From the NCBI GenBank assembly GCA_037176905.1, contig JBBBWG010029311.1:1-53708 (forward strand): a DNA stretch of 53,708 nt, given 5' to 3'. The number at the start of each line of letters is the position of its first letter. The stretch's first letter is position 1. The position numbers were made by a program, and so were the translations under genes. This document shows, in pieces, positions 40,934 through 52,992 of this stretch. The DNA is from Azolla pinnata (taxonomy: Eukaryota > Streptophyta > Polypodiopsida > Salviniales > Salviniaceae). Under the pieces are notes generated by a model. That model did no database searches. It was given only the letters and a program-made list of their open reading frames with translations, and was not told the DNA's origin.

Positions 40934-43900
40934 TGATGATGATGATGATGCAAAGCAGACTTTTCTTGCAATAATTCTTTTTTTTTTCTGATATGATATG
41001 ATACATCCAGTTGATTGGGTCGAACATTTTAGATAGATATTTATCATAAAGGAAATAATTGTATTTTTGTCAAACTGAATTTCTATTAAATTTACTATTA
41101 TGATACATTTCTGGCACACTGCTATATTCTATAAAGTGTTCCCCACATCAGATTGAGTTGAGATGGGATTTTTTTTATTTCTGTACTGTTGTAGTCCTAC
41201 TGTCTACATATTGTAAGGGATTCCTTTTCATGTTTTGTCGATTTGTGTAGTGCTGCTAATATAGAGAATTTATAAAACAAGAGCATTTTGCTGATAGCTT
41301 TATGCGTTGGTATGCTATGCAGATATCAATCTATGATCATACAATAAAAGCTTGAAATCAGTTGCTGTTACCAGAAATTTTCGTGTTGTCCCCTTGAACA
41401 TATATGTTTCAAATTTCTCATTATATTCTGCCCTTACAATTGGATTTCTTATTGTTCTTCCTTAACGGTTAATCAACTTATCATTGCTACATAAATCATA
41501 GGGAAAATTACCAAAAAACGCCTAACAAAATTATAAATTATATTTTAACACCTAGAAATTATAAATTAACGCCTAGTTTTAAGATTCATGTGCCATTGAT
41601 TGATTAACACCTAATCAAGTAGTTGTAAATCCAATTAACTTCATATCAGATAATTGATTAAGGATTAATTGCTTGATTAAAACTAGATGAACGTATTAAT
41701 CAATTGATTAGATTCTAAAATTACTAACTGTAGTTAGTCGAATGCAGTACAGGAATCTATTGGGATCAATTAGTGGGAAGAGATTAGGAATACTACTAGA
41801 ATTAATTGGGTATTGATTTTTAGTGGAAGATAAGATTAGGCGTTAATTTGTAATTTGTGCTTTCAGTAGGCGTTAAAATGTAATTTATAATTTGGATAGG
41901 CGTTTTTTGGTAATTCTCCCTAAATCATATCGTATACAGCAAAGCAAGAATGTCATTATGGAAAAATCTTCCTATTATTTGGAATGATTGATCAAATGTA
42001 ACTACAAGACAATGACAGCAAAAGCAAGATTATGTTGCTTATGGTGAAAGAGGGAGGCTTGAACCTCTAAGTCTTAGAAAAAAAATTGATCTATGAAACC
42101 TTCAATCTTAACATTATCACGAGGGACACCCATTAAATTCATGACCTTCGCTCTTTTTAACTGATATTTTTGAATCAACACACCTCACCTTCTCTCTATC
42201 CAGAATTTGATCTTGAGAAGTTTCACTAACTCCACTTTCCCAACCCAACTCATTACATTTAATAATGCTCACTAATCACCACGAATTACAATCATTAGAA
42301 GATAGGTATTGAGTAACATCAAGGGATCAAATGTATCACCTCTTGCAATGTGATCTTTATGCTAGAAATGAACTTTATTTTGTGGTTTCCATCATTACAG
42401 AGACAAACAAGCCATGACCATGAATCATGATTGCTCCTGTGAATTATGTCAAACAAAAAGAAAACCTTGTTTGTTGATCATTATGCCTCAGATAGATTTG
42501 AATCACGATCAGATTCCTTCAAAGATGATGAAATAATGGACACACAAGTAATCGTCGTGAATGGTGACATAAGCTGTTAGTGCGAAGGGCACAATCAAGA
42601 AGGTTTTCATGCAAAAGAGAATGAATGATCAATAGTCGATTCACCATATACTAAAAATATCCCAATTCATGGGACCAGTTTCCCTTGTTTCACTACAACT
42701 AACTGAATCCTAATCATTAGGGCAATGTGGATTAATCAGACAACTGGGGGCACTCTTGATTTATAAAGCCAGATTTGTACAGAGTGGTTAGATACTACAC
42801 AGAAGTGATGGATGCTGTTGTCAGCATAATATGGTTTCTCAGATCTTAAGCTTGTTGGTTGTACAACTCATGCAAATAGTACCGCATACATTCTCTTCAT
42901 CTCTGCATTATTGAAATATTATTACCCTATGAATTTGTTATGTTCCACTGAAGGAATCAATCCCACAATATAATGTCTTGTCAAAACTAATGATGTCTCC
43001 CATGGCATTATTGTACTGAGTGTATCCGAACATAAAATGAAAATCACTGGTGATTTTCATGTAATGAATAATTCACCGCACTGCTTGATTTTAAAGCAGT
43101 GATTGGTTATTGAGTTCAACCTTTGCGTCTAAGGAATGGGAATATGTAGACAAGCAAAAATGAAAATATCTAGCTCCTTTTGATCTGATCTTTGATCACA
43201 GACATTTTGTTTTTATTACCCAATTGATGAAAATCTTTTCCAGCAGTTGAAAATAAAACAGAGTTACATGGACCATGAATGAAATGAAGCTCATCCCAAT
43301 AAGATTCTTTTCTTGAGGTACAAAGTACTATGAAGTCGGTGGCATATTGAGAGAAAAGCTCTGCACATGGGAGAGCAAAATAACTTCAATAGTTTTTATT
43401 TCACCAGAAGAATGTAAAGTCTAGGCAATATTTTTTTACATACAATTGATACAAGGTGTTTTCCAAGTCTTTCCAAGTAGCTACTTGCATTGATTTGATG
43501 GCCTTTTAGAGAGCTTCCCTTGTATGTCTGTCTATCTACCATAGTTATAAGTTACAACATACAATCCTTTTAAAATGTAGTTACAAATGTTCATGCAAAT
43601 GCACGTACATACATATGCAGTGGATGTGTATATATTTTTATAGAAAGCATTGATGTTATTCCCAAGGGGAAAATCTCTCCTGCTTGAAACAGAAGGACAC
43701 TGGCAACCATTCCAACTGAAAGCTGATGCTTACCTTCCTTTTTCTTTTCTTTCACCCTTCTTGAATAGGACGGTTAGGATCCAACCTTCATTCTTTGGGT
43801 TCCGATGACGAAATCAGCCCATCAACGATGATATTACTCTTTGCTTTGTCACGGTTGAAGCAAACCGCACTAATCGTCCATGGAAGAAGATGTGACCAGA

Positions 43901-44034
43901 GGCAGAGGACTGGTAATTGCATATCAGAATGCTTACTTTCCGATCTGGCAGCAACATAGACAGAAATGGATGGATGAGTGAGCTTATGAGAACAAATGGA
44001 GGTGACGATGGTGGCAGCAGTGGTAGTAGCAAGG
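40934..44034. other. Intergenic region; holds one MITE
   Basis: This lies between the convergent BAHD (+) and kinase (-) genes. Apart from the MITE at 41501-41920, I see only AT-rich sequence with frames under 100 codons. A GAACCTCTAAG motif near 42060 faintly resembles a tRNA-derived B box. Confidence 0.45.
41501..41920. mobile_element. Mutator-type MITE (420 bp) with terminal inverted repeats and 9-bp target duplication
   Basis: The left end GGGAAAATTACCAAAAAACG is the near-perfect reverse complement of the right end CGTTTTTTGGTAATTCTCCC, and similarity extends about 54 bp inward with a few mismatches. The flanks carry a perfect 9-bp direct repeat TAAATCATA (41492-41500 and 41921-41929). 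A 9-bp duplication is diagnostic of Mutator superfamily insertion. There is no coding capacity, so it is non-autonomous. Confidence 0.93.
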
Positions 44035-47000
44035 CTAGTTCCGTGCATATCCACGAGCATTCATCAGGGTGGGCGAGGCACGGCTTTTTGCGTCTCTCGG
44101 CGGAGCAGCCGAGAACATGTACCCGGACGAGCTGGGCACATCTTTATAGGTCTGGAGAGGACCAAGAATGTCCACGATTTCTTGCATAGCTGGCCTTGCT
44201 CTCGGATCCCTCGACAGGCACCGCTCTGCTAGGCTAGCAGCTTTCCGGACAGCTCTCTCCGAGTACATGCCATTGAGGCGGTGATCGACCAGAAAAGCTG
44301 CGTTCTTCTTGTCCCTCAAGAAGGGCCGAGCCCACTCAACCAGGTTCTCTTGCCCACTCGGCCTTGTCTTATCCATTGACTTCCGCCCTGTTATAATCTC
44401 AAGCAGCACCACGCCAAAGCTATACACATCACTCCGTGCTGTCAGATGACCTGCCCCACCAATACACGTTCTTTAACTTTGGATGGTCTATTTTTAGTAT
44501 GCCACCGATCACAAAATACTCTTTTCTGTTACTAGCCCTTATAGAACGTAGTGGTGGTAAAAAGAAAAAATTTATTCAGAGTATAAGGTTCTCCAGAAAA
44601 CAATCTCTATGGACACATTGCTTGATATATTTCAGTTTTTCATCAAATATTAACCTATGCAACTGAAGGCAGCACTAAACCAATGTGAGGTAAGGGGACT
44701 CACCAGTCATCACATATTCCGGGGCTGCATATCCATAAGTACCCATAATTCTTGTTGATACATGGCTTTTATCACCTTGTGGCCCATCCCTAGCGAGCCC
44801 AAAATCCGAGAGCTTGGCATTATACTCCTGACAAAGCAAAAGAATAAGATCTTTAGTTTCTTTTCTTCATCGTTTACTAAGGTGCCTAAGCTTTTTCTTT
44901 TTAGCTTGCAGCATTATAGAAAGCAAGATTACAATTCCCCTTTGTCTAAAGCCATGGATACAGGGTTCCAAACTTTCAACATACTATTTCAGCCTTTTCT
45001 AGACATTTTTTCTAAACCATTCTGGAATAAAGATTACTTGATACTCTTAACAGAGAGATTTGTGTAACATTTCATTGACAAGTTGAAGGAAACCACCAAA
45101 ACATGTTAATACAATACCGAGTCCAAAAGGATATTCGAGGTCTTGAAATCACGAAAGATAATGGGTCGCTTCCGATTGTGGAGATATGCTAAGCCCATAG
45201 CAGCTCCCCAAGCAACCTTCATACGAATAGACCACTGTAAGGGTGTTGCACCCCCTAGTAAAATGCAAAAAAAGGAAACAAAAACAGGGGAGAAATGTTA
45301 TATTCCAAACACCCACTTCTACTTCGAATATGGGAATGTCATATAACCCTGGAATGCTCATGATTACTTCATTTGATACACAAAACCTTTATGTAGAAGA
45401 ACTATATCTTTTTAAGAAGATGAAGGAAAGAATTTTACTACGAAACAGATGGTTCTCCAAGCTTCCTTTTTGCATGAACTCATACACAAGCAACCTTTGT
45501 TCTCCTTCAATGCAATACCCAACCAACTTAACCAAGTGCTGATGATGAACCTCACCAAGATAATCAACTTCAGCCTGAACATAAGGAATAAAAAAGAGGC
45601 TTGATTTAAAACAAATGGCATGTCCAATAAGATACCTGCAATACTTGTTAATGCATAATGATGCACATCTCCATGCATTTGTAGAACAAATACACATAAG
45701 ATGAAAAACCAACAGAACAAGTATTTATGAGCTATTTAAGAGCCAAATTCAGAAGCTCAGATTATGGGAATTTTGAATGTCATAAATATACAGGCCTGAC
45801 GGTACATGTAGTAACAGAAACAAAACTTTGGCATTCAAGTTACAGCAACTACGAATAATAGTTCTTATGATTCTAAAGGGGAATCGCAAGTAAAACTTAA
45901 AATACCAAGATCACACACACCACCGCTATTTTGTAAATTTCTCAACGAAGCTTTTTTTTGCAACTATACACAGAAGATTTTCGTCAAAAATACGTTGAGG
46001 CTCAAAAATATATTTTAAGAATTTTAAAGATGATTTTGACAGTGGAAATGAAAATATTCACATCAAACATACCGACCCTCAATTTGTAATAATTTTAATG
46101 AAGCTTTTAAAGTGCAATTCAAGAAAGATATATCATGAAAATGAATTAAGGGTAAGCAAGGTATCATGGAAAAGAAGTATATTTTTTAAATACTTAAGAG
46201 AGATTTGAAAGTAAAAATTAAAATATTGCAAACATACAAATGTTGAATTTGCAAACATTTTAACAATGCTTAACTTGCAATTCACCTAATAGAATTTTCA
46301 CAAAAATAATTGCGGGTAAGGAATATTTGTTTTGGAAAATTTAACCAAGATTCGGAAAAACATTAAGATCAGACATACCAGCCATTCCTTGTGACCTTGC
46401 AGACCATTTGGATTCAATATCTTCACAGCTACCACAAGACCTGTGCCAGGTTTCGCGGGGGCTGTGCCATTCTCTTCTATCCATCCTTTAAAGACATGCC
46501 CGAACCCACCTTGCCCGAGAAGACTATCAGGTCGGAAATTTCGGGTTGCACTTTTAAGATCATGGAATGAAAATTTCCTCAGCGGAGAGGATGATAATAC
46601 CTCTTCTTCAGTTCTCAGTGCTAACGGAACCTCAAGCTTGCAATTGTCAGAAGATGAACCTGTCACGGTTTACATGTAGATCAGATCAAAGAGTTCAGAA
46701 ATAAAAAGAATAGGCCCAGAAAAAAAAAATCCTAAGTATTGATCCTACAAAAACATGCATAGTTCAGGTTTTGGTGGAAATAAGGAAATAATTAGACCCA
46801 AATTGTAGTGTGAAGGATTCTGAATAGTTACTACTGCAAGTGATATTTCATATCCATAACTTCTTTTTATCAGAAGGGTTCTTTGAGTGAAAGAAAGCAA
46901 GTATATTGATGCTTGATTAATCCATTCTGGATGAATAAATTCTATCATTTGATAGATGTCATGGTAGATTTAGATATAGAAAATAAGAGTGTGAATGCAT

Positions 47001-47784
47001 CACAAGGTTAAACATGAGAAAAACTTAAAATTCTATTGCACAGAAACTGTGTATGCCTCCATTGTAAGGAAACCAAACGGACTAGTATTGAGTATGCTAC
47101 ACAATCAGCTATCTGTTCATTAAATAAAAGGAAACAAAAATTTTCAATGCGACTATGCATGATTCAACTCAAAATCCTAATTTTGGATATAAAGAAATTC
47201 CCCCTAATTTTACATGCAACTATGCGTGATATGATAATATGAGGACAAAGACCCTGAGTTTGGGTATGCACCGTATTCCATTTCTCCGGTTTATAAGAAC
47301 GACCATAATAAATCTCCCTTTTCTGAAGGGGGGTCACATATACATGCATATCTATGCATATATGCATAAAACAATAAGATTACCCCACAATTGAGAGATA
47401 GATAATCGAGCAGAACTCTGAATTCACGGAGCAATATAACACACGCAATACAAACATGCATAGATACAATCACATGCAACAAAGGGTAGAATCCAAGTGC
47501 ATAGACTTCGCCATGCCCTGAACGTCAAAAATATCCCAAAACAGAGGAGGGAGTTTTTTGACATCGCTGCAAACAGAAATGTGGAGAGATCCGAGAAAGA
47601 AACCTGGTGAGGAGAGATTTCCCACTTTGGAGGAGTTCGAGCTGCGAGTCCTGAGGAAAACACAAGTGAAAGTAGGGAAGCATGAAGCAGGCCCTGCGTT
47701 CCCGTCTCCCTCATCCTCTCCTCGTTTCCCTTTTCCTTGTCCATCTTTGTTAGCTTGGCGGTCGGGAGGGAGCTGAGCTCCCAT
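44035..47784 (-). CDS. Receptor-like cytoplasmic kinase, PBL34/35/36-like (RLCK VII), six exons
   Basis: Exons on the minus strand are 47784-47604, 46659-46379, 45574-45439, 45254-45118, 44827-44704 and 44450-44035. They keep frame with GT-AG borders and give 424 residues. The kinase domain follows a linker [20 protein letters not shown]. Visible landmarks are the Gly loop [21 protein letters not shown] (catalytic Lys), the catalytic loop [17 protein letters not shown] and [13 protein letters not shown] with the activation-segment Thr. [12 protein letters not shown] and [19 protein letters not shown] match PBL34-36. The protein starts Met-Gly, so N-myristoylation is possible, and a Cys follows near residue 34. 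Family members relay pattern-receptor signals at the plasma membrane; that role here is inference. Confidence 0.93.
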
Positions 47785-49815
47785 GGCTTCTTCTTCCAGT
47801 GGGGTCTTCTATCTCGTGTTGTGCTTGTTGCTGCTTGACCACGAATTGATCATCATCAGAAGAATCAGAAGAATCAGAAGAAGAAGAAGAAGAAGAAGGA
47901 GAGGGGGGGACTCGGGAGTAGTGAAATGGGCAGTTTTCTTGCAGAAAGGGCTAAAAGAAGCTCAGATCTGATCTCTGACACAGCCCGTTTCTTTTCTCAC
48001 TCAAGTTTCTTTCTAGCTGTGGCGATGGCTGTCGAAACAGAGCACATTGGTGTGACCTGTCAACAACAGATAGATGTTTCAGAACCATGTGCTCCACCGG
48101 AAACCACCATCACCATCAGCAGCAACATCATCATCAAGCACCACCATGAACACCATCATCAAGTACCACCATCACCATCATCAAGTACCATCATCACCAT
48201 CATCAAGTACCATCATCACCATCATCACCATGATCAACAGCGCCACCATCACCATCAGCACCACCATCAACATCATCACCGTCAGCTACATCATCATCAC
48301 CATCATCATCGAGACGCACCAGCTTCACACGACAACTTCTGCCTGCTGTCCCTGTTCTTGCCTTTGCTTCTGCATCTGCTTCTAGTTCTGGCCCTCGCTG
48401 TTATCTCATGCTTTCTCCATTCCGGGCCTCGCTGTTATATTACGAGCTCCGCAGTTAGCCCAAGCTATGTGCAGATTGCCTAGCGCCTCATTCCTAGAAC
48501 AAGCGATTGCGTCCAGAGTCTGCTACACATCCTCGTAGCTCATCCATTCCTCCCTCAGCTCATCCACACACATTCCTTGCTTACCCTATGTTACTTACAT
48601 AGCTCTTCCCTTCTTCGCATGCATGCGTTGACATGCATGCTTTTGTTTCTGATCCCATCGACGTTGATGTCCATCTTTTGTGCCGCCACATATAGAGATC
48701 GATGCATTCTAAGTTGTCCATGCTACATTTAGTTGTGTACACACATGGTCATCGACCCAGTTGAAGATTGGTCGTTCCTCTATTTCCAACTATGTCTTTG
48801 GTTAGGGCTTGCACTTTTGGTCTGTTGTCTTCGATTAGGGCTTTTTCACACTTTGCTCAACAGCTCCCAAAAGGCTGGCTAACTTTGCCTTGCAAGGACT
48901 CTGATGGCCCTCTTTATAAACAAATACGGTGAGACGTGGGGCCGCATGCTCACACATTGCGCATGCATGCAATTTGACACATACCCAGAATCGACGACCC
49001 GCTCGTGTTTACCTCAATCATGCATTTGAAATGAGTTACACAGTTTTTTGTCGTATTCGCATTGCTAAACGTAGGCTATGTTTGTGCACGCATGGGTTTA
49101 GTAAGTTTCCGGTTTGGATATGACCATCTTGGAGATGGGCACATGAGCAAATCGCTTCATTTACTTGATGATCTTAGGTTATAGTATAAGATGGCACATG
49201 CTTTAAGTTGTTGATAGAAAATCATTAGTCCACTTTTGTATTATCGATTCTTATGTTTAGTTATAGATGGTAATATTATCAAAACCAAAAGCTGAAAACT
49301 CATAAAAAGGAGAATATTAAAAAAAAACCAATAAGATGACATATCATAAAATAGTCTAGATATCATAGTAATTTAATTAAAACTTTTAATCATGACACGC
49401 TTAATTATAATAACTAATCATTGTTTTAAATATTTTCCTTATATTATATTATATCTATATACTAGTAAAATGTTTTTTTTTGCAAAATGAGCTAGTGGGA
49501 TCATAATTGAATCTCGGGATATAATTTCGTTGCATTGTTGCAAAGATAGACTAGTTCGGACGATTACTTTTTCTATAAATCTTTTGCCATTCTTTTAATA
49601 TAATTGAGCTGTATACAATATCAATAGTTATGCTTATTTTTTCCTTTTATTATAGTAATGTACGTGGTTATCTCAAATTGTTTATCTTGTAAGCTAGAGG
49701 TTACGGGTTCACTCTTTTTTTTGATATATCATTATGCTTTTAATGTCTATAATAATTATACGTTTAATGTCTAAGGCACTAAAAAAGAATTTATAATAAT
49801 TAAATATTTAAATTA
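47785..49815. other. Kinase upstream region with CAT/CAC trinucleotide tract; no other gene accepted
   Basis: About 47861-47902 is (AGA/AGAATC)n and about 48098-48312 is an imperfect (CAT/CAC)n tract, reading ATG/GTG on the kinase strand. A plus-strand frame (47926-48483, 185 codons) gains most of its length from this His-coding tract. 49130-49815 is AT-rich with nothing recognised. Confidence 0.5.
48098..48312. repeat. Imperfect CAT/CAC trinucleotide repeat (~215 bp)
   Basis: Runs of CATCAC, CATCAT and CACCAT are broken by AAGTACCA and CAGC. The shared phrase CATCATCAAGTACCATCATC recurs at about 19-bp spacing near 48170-48210. It lies 315-530 bp upstream of the kinase ATG. Confidence 0.85.
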
Positions 49816-50020
49816 GGGAGAATTACCAAAAAGCGCCTAACCAAATAAAAAATTACATTTTAATGCCTACTCAAATTAAAAATTATAATTTAGCGCCTAC
49901 TAAAAGAAATAAAGGATAATCAAGGCCTTGCTTCTCTTAATCACACCCTCCTTTTTTTCCACAATAGATATTATAATATCTACTAATCCCCTACTTCTCT
50001 ACTAATTGATCCCTTGCCTA
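49816..50020. mobile_element. Terminus of a Mutator-like element related to the MITE at 41.5 kb
   Basis: GGGAGAATTACCAAAAAGCG and the following CCTAACCAAAT...AAATTACATTTTAATGCC match the terminal inverted repeat of the 41501-41920 MITE, and similarity to its right end continues to about 50020 (TCTCTTAATC, CTACTAATTGATCCC). No matching right terminus with a 9-bp duplication is visible downstream, so the element is truncated or continues as a degraded larger unit. Confidence 0.8.
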
Positions 50021-50252
50021 CTAATAGTAGAGCTCCATCCTCGTTTGCGCCAACGCTTATTCTACCTCCTGCCTCAACTTCCTCAAGCTCAGAGCCTCCA
50101 CCGTCTTCTTCAAGTTGGACATATGCTCTTTCAGGGCTGACCAAGTCAATGTGTTGGTGGTGGTGGTGGTGTTGTTTATCTTCCCCTTGTGACTGCTGTT
50201 GCTGATGTTATTGCTATTGTCAGAGGTTATGGTGGCTATGGCGGCTGTCAGA

Positions 50253-50314
50253 GGCTTTGTATGGCCGAATTCACGGCAAATCCGGCTTTGTATGGCCGAA
50301 TTCACGGCAAACCC
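50253..50314. repeat. 31-bp tandem duplication
   Basis: GGCTTTGTATGGCCGAATTC followed by ACGGCAAA occurs at 50253 and 50284, nearly identical. It lies inside the presumed MULE. Confidence 0.9.
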
Positions 50315-50857
50315 CACAACGATATTTTCAATTAGCTGCAACCTCTAATTCTTGTGTTGCAATTTGTGATTCAATGCGCCTTTTTTGTGGGCATCCACTC
50401 CTCTGCCCAAGTAGAGGAGCTCCTCTCAATTAACTAATCAATGCGGCTGTGTTGGCTTTGCATATGCATGCAAGTAAACTTCTTTTGTCCATGTTGGGCA
50501 AAATAAGGACATAATGTTGCAATGTTGATTTCGCATCTTTGAAGCACTCATCACATGTGCACATGGCAATAAATACTTTGCAGTTCATCCACATGAGCAT
50601 GACATGCTATTACCTAATGTGACTTGTAATTATCTCTTGCCTTGCAATTGTGATTGAACAATAACAATATAATCAGATTGTGAAATTGCTTGACAATTTA
50701 GTAATCTTGCATTATCCATGACTTTTCACAAACACTTTGTAGCATATTTACTTAAAGTTTTCAATTGTTGCGCTTTCTCATATCGACTAGCATGATGTAT
50801 TGTCACTATTTTCTCCACTTCCATTAACAATTCCAAAATAGGTAATTTACGTACATG

Positions 50858-51226
50858 TCAAAACCTGCTATTAACACTTTCAACATTATTGGAAGTAATA
50901 ATGTCATACCTGCATACAGGGCTATATTGCATAGTTATCTTCTCAAAGCCTACATCCTCAAACCAAGAAATTGATAGTGAGTTAATTTTATGCATTGGCA
51001 TAATAGCTTGTACAAATTGTTGTTCATTTTCAGCCTTTGCTATACCCCATGCCTTCTTCTTCAACTCTCGATTCTTGAAGCAAGTATTGAAGTTCTCCAT
51101 CAAATGGCAAAAGCAAAAAAAATGAGGCACTTCCTTGATCGTGCGAGATACTGCCATAGCAAGGCCACTGATCCACGTAGAACATTTTTTGCAGCCGCTT
51201 GTGTGTCGAATGAAAAGGTCGGGCCC
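50858..51226 (-). pseudogene. MULE (MuDR-like) transposase fragment
   Basis: The minus-strand frame from about 51226 to 50858 reads WISGLAMAVSRTIKEVPHFF, then CFCHLMENFNTCFKN, AWGIAKAENEQQFVQAI and CRYDIITSNNVESVNS. This matches the central MULE transposase domain of plants: the ...H-FC-RHL-ENF... block, the helical WxAAxA...F region, and the conserved CRYD--T-NNVES-NS end. Only about 120 residues remain, bounded by stops, with no zinc finger or SWIM domain in frame, so it is inactive. It may belong to the same element as the terminus at 49816, about 0.85 kb away. Confidence 0.85.
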
Positions 51227-51239
51227 TAGGAGATAATCC

Positions 51240-51900
51240 TTCCAGCCCGTTCAAGGTGTTCATTCCGGTGAACGTAACTCTGCCTCTTCAAACACTTGTT
51301 TGCCATGAAGGTTACAATGTGATTTGTTATAGTGTTGGTATGGGATGCAATAGTGCACACCAAGGATCATATAAATATTCTTCTCGAAGAATGTACTAAA
51401 TTTTCACGAGATGACATCTATCCCCTATTCTCCTCCTTGAAATGAGATTCAAGACGTCGTGGTCGCCAAAAGTGTTAGCCCTTCGGAGTGAAACACTAAG
51501 ACTATAAAAAATTGGGTAGAATAGAAGATAGATCGTACACCAATCATAGAGACTCATACTCCGACTTGTACACAGTTTACACTAGATCGTACACAACTTC
51601 CGATCTCAAGATTACACCAAGACACTTGGTTGTGTAAAGATGACTTTATTATACATGTACAATTTCCTGACCATTATATAATAAGACCTCTCGGCTTTAT
51701 ATACAAGATTCATGCCTTTTCGTTCCTCCCACAAATTGTTATGGTTATTTTTGAAGTGTCGTATTCTTCAAACATTCTGACTTATTCCTAGTCCATAATA
51801 CTACGGGTTGTTACGGATTTACATCATACACCCGACCTGTACTAGTACGATCGGCTCTCGTTGTCGTACTATTACAACTTACTTCATAATGCTATAATAT
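51240..51900. other. Unassigned transposon-like sequence
   Basis: This lies between the MULE transposase remnant and the gypsy protease remnant. No coding is recognised. Parts may be LTR or gypsy leader, but I could not define borders. Confidence 0.3.
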
Positions 51901-51939
51901 TATGGATAGCATCCAAGTTTTCTCAGCCCAAGTACAAGT

Positions 51940-52250
51940 TAGGACACAAGCTTGTCAACTTCATGTCCCAACTCTCTTAGCTATTGGAGCCGATTCTTCT
52001 TTCATACATAGAGAGTTTGCCCGAAAGCATCCATAACCTTGTATAAACTTCCTTGCCCGATTTCCGTAGTAGTGATCGATGGACCTCCCATAGCTTCTAG
52101 AAAGATATTCGAGGAGTCTGAGCTGATACACATACTTTTAGGTGGTGTAATTTCTTTTAACATAATCTATAGCCCTGAGCATCAAATAATCCTTGGTTAC
52201 ATGACTCATGCTATACAACCCAAGAATTGACTTGAGGCTTGAGACGAGAA
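51940..52250 (+). pseudogene. Decayed Ty3/gypsy aspartic protease region
   Basis: Plus-strand frames read AIGADSSFIHREFARKH (about 51983-52033) and, after a frameshift and stop codons, KLPCPISVVVIDGPPIASRK, then ELIHILLGGVISFNII and HQIILGYM. These match the retropepsin region of gypsy Pol. The active-site Asp of the expected DSGA motif is replaced (AIGA). In-frame stops and the shift show it is non-functional. Confidence 0.82.
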
Positions 52251-52287
52251 GAAATTCGGTGCCTTTCAGAAAAAAATATAATAGTCA

Positions 52288-52350
52288 AAGCTCGAACCTA
52301 AGATCCTGCCCTTGAAAAACATAGTGTTACCAATTCAACTATCACCATAT
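52288..52350 (-). repeat. tRNA-derived SINE head inside gypsy remnant
   Basis: The minus strand carries an A-box-like TAGTTGAATTGG (52341-52330) and a B-box-like AGGTTCGAG (52299-52291), about 31 bases apart, followed by a T-rich tail. The ends do not pair as an acceptor stem, so this is a SINE or tRNA pseudogene rather than a tRNA gene. Confidence 0.6.
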
Positions 52351-52549
52351 AACAATTATGCCAAGTAGGAACAAAATAATTTTTTTTATTATTTGTCATA
52401 TCAGTTATACTTTCAAGTGACACTTAAGGGAAGTCAAAGATCTAAATTCTAAAAAAGTACCAAGAATTTGTTTTTAACTTTGGACAAAGTTAAAGCTAAT
52501 GTATTTCCAAAATATCAGCCATACAATTGTCCCATTGATCTAAAACAAG

Positions 52550-52765
52550 GAAAAGAGCCACCATGGGGCCCGATCTACGATTTGTCACCAAAGGAGCTTG
52601 AGGTTCTTTAAGCATACATTGACAAGAATCTTGGAAGTGGATTTATTTGACATTCAAAGTCTCTAGCCAGTGCTCCTATCTTTTTTGTGAAGAAAAAGGA
52701 TGACTCACTTTGTTTGGTCATAGATTATCAGGGATTAAATAAAGTCACAATAAGAAATAGGCGCT
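52550..52765 (+). pseudogene. Ty3/gypsy reverse transcriptase N-terminal part, interrupted
   Basis: The plus-strand translation gives PPWGPIYDLSPKELEVL, stop, AYIDKNLGSGFI, stop, [37 protein letters not shown]. This is the start of the gypsy RT domain (FVKKKDGSLR-VDYR-LN-VT--NRYPLP). Two in-frame stops are present, and similarity ends abruptly after NR, exactly where the CACTA-like terminus begins. It belongs with the protease remnant upstream. Confidence 0.88.
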
Positions 52766-52990
52766 ACAAGGTATTAGGTCATTTACCGCGACCATTTGTA
52801 GGTTTATAGTGACCTTTACCACAATTGTAGATGCTTGATTAGATGCGAACTTACACGCGCCAGTTTGCCGCCCACTTTACTGTGACATTGATGCGAGATT
52901 TGATGCCTGTGTTGCCACTGCTATAGACGTTTGTTTTGCCCCGACAAATTATAGGCAATTTGACGCACCTTATACCGCCAATGTCATAAC
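52763..52990. mobile_element. Second CACTA-like terminus, inserted in the gypsy RT
   Basis: CGCTACAAGGTATTAGGTCA followed by TTTACCGCGACCATTTGTAG aligns with the CACTACAAGGTAATATGC...TTGCCGCGACAATTTGCTA end at position 742, reverse complemented. Subterminal words (TTGCCGCC, TTTACCGCG, TTTGACGC, TATACCGCC) continue to about 52985. The first bases read CGCTA instead of CACTA, one transition from consensus. The opposite end is not in the window. Confidence 0.72.
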
Positions 52991-52992
52991 CT

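Noticed and set aside
47926..48483. 185-codon His-rich plus-strand frame
   Set aside because: It depends on the CAT/CAC repeat. A hydrophobic end alone is not enough for a gene call, so it is kept only as a finding.
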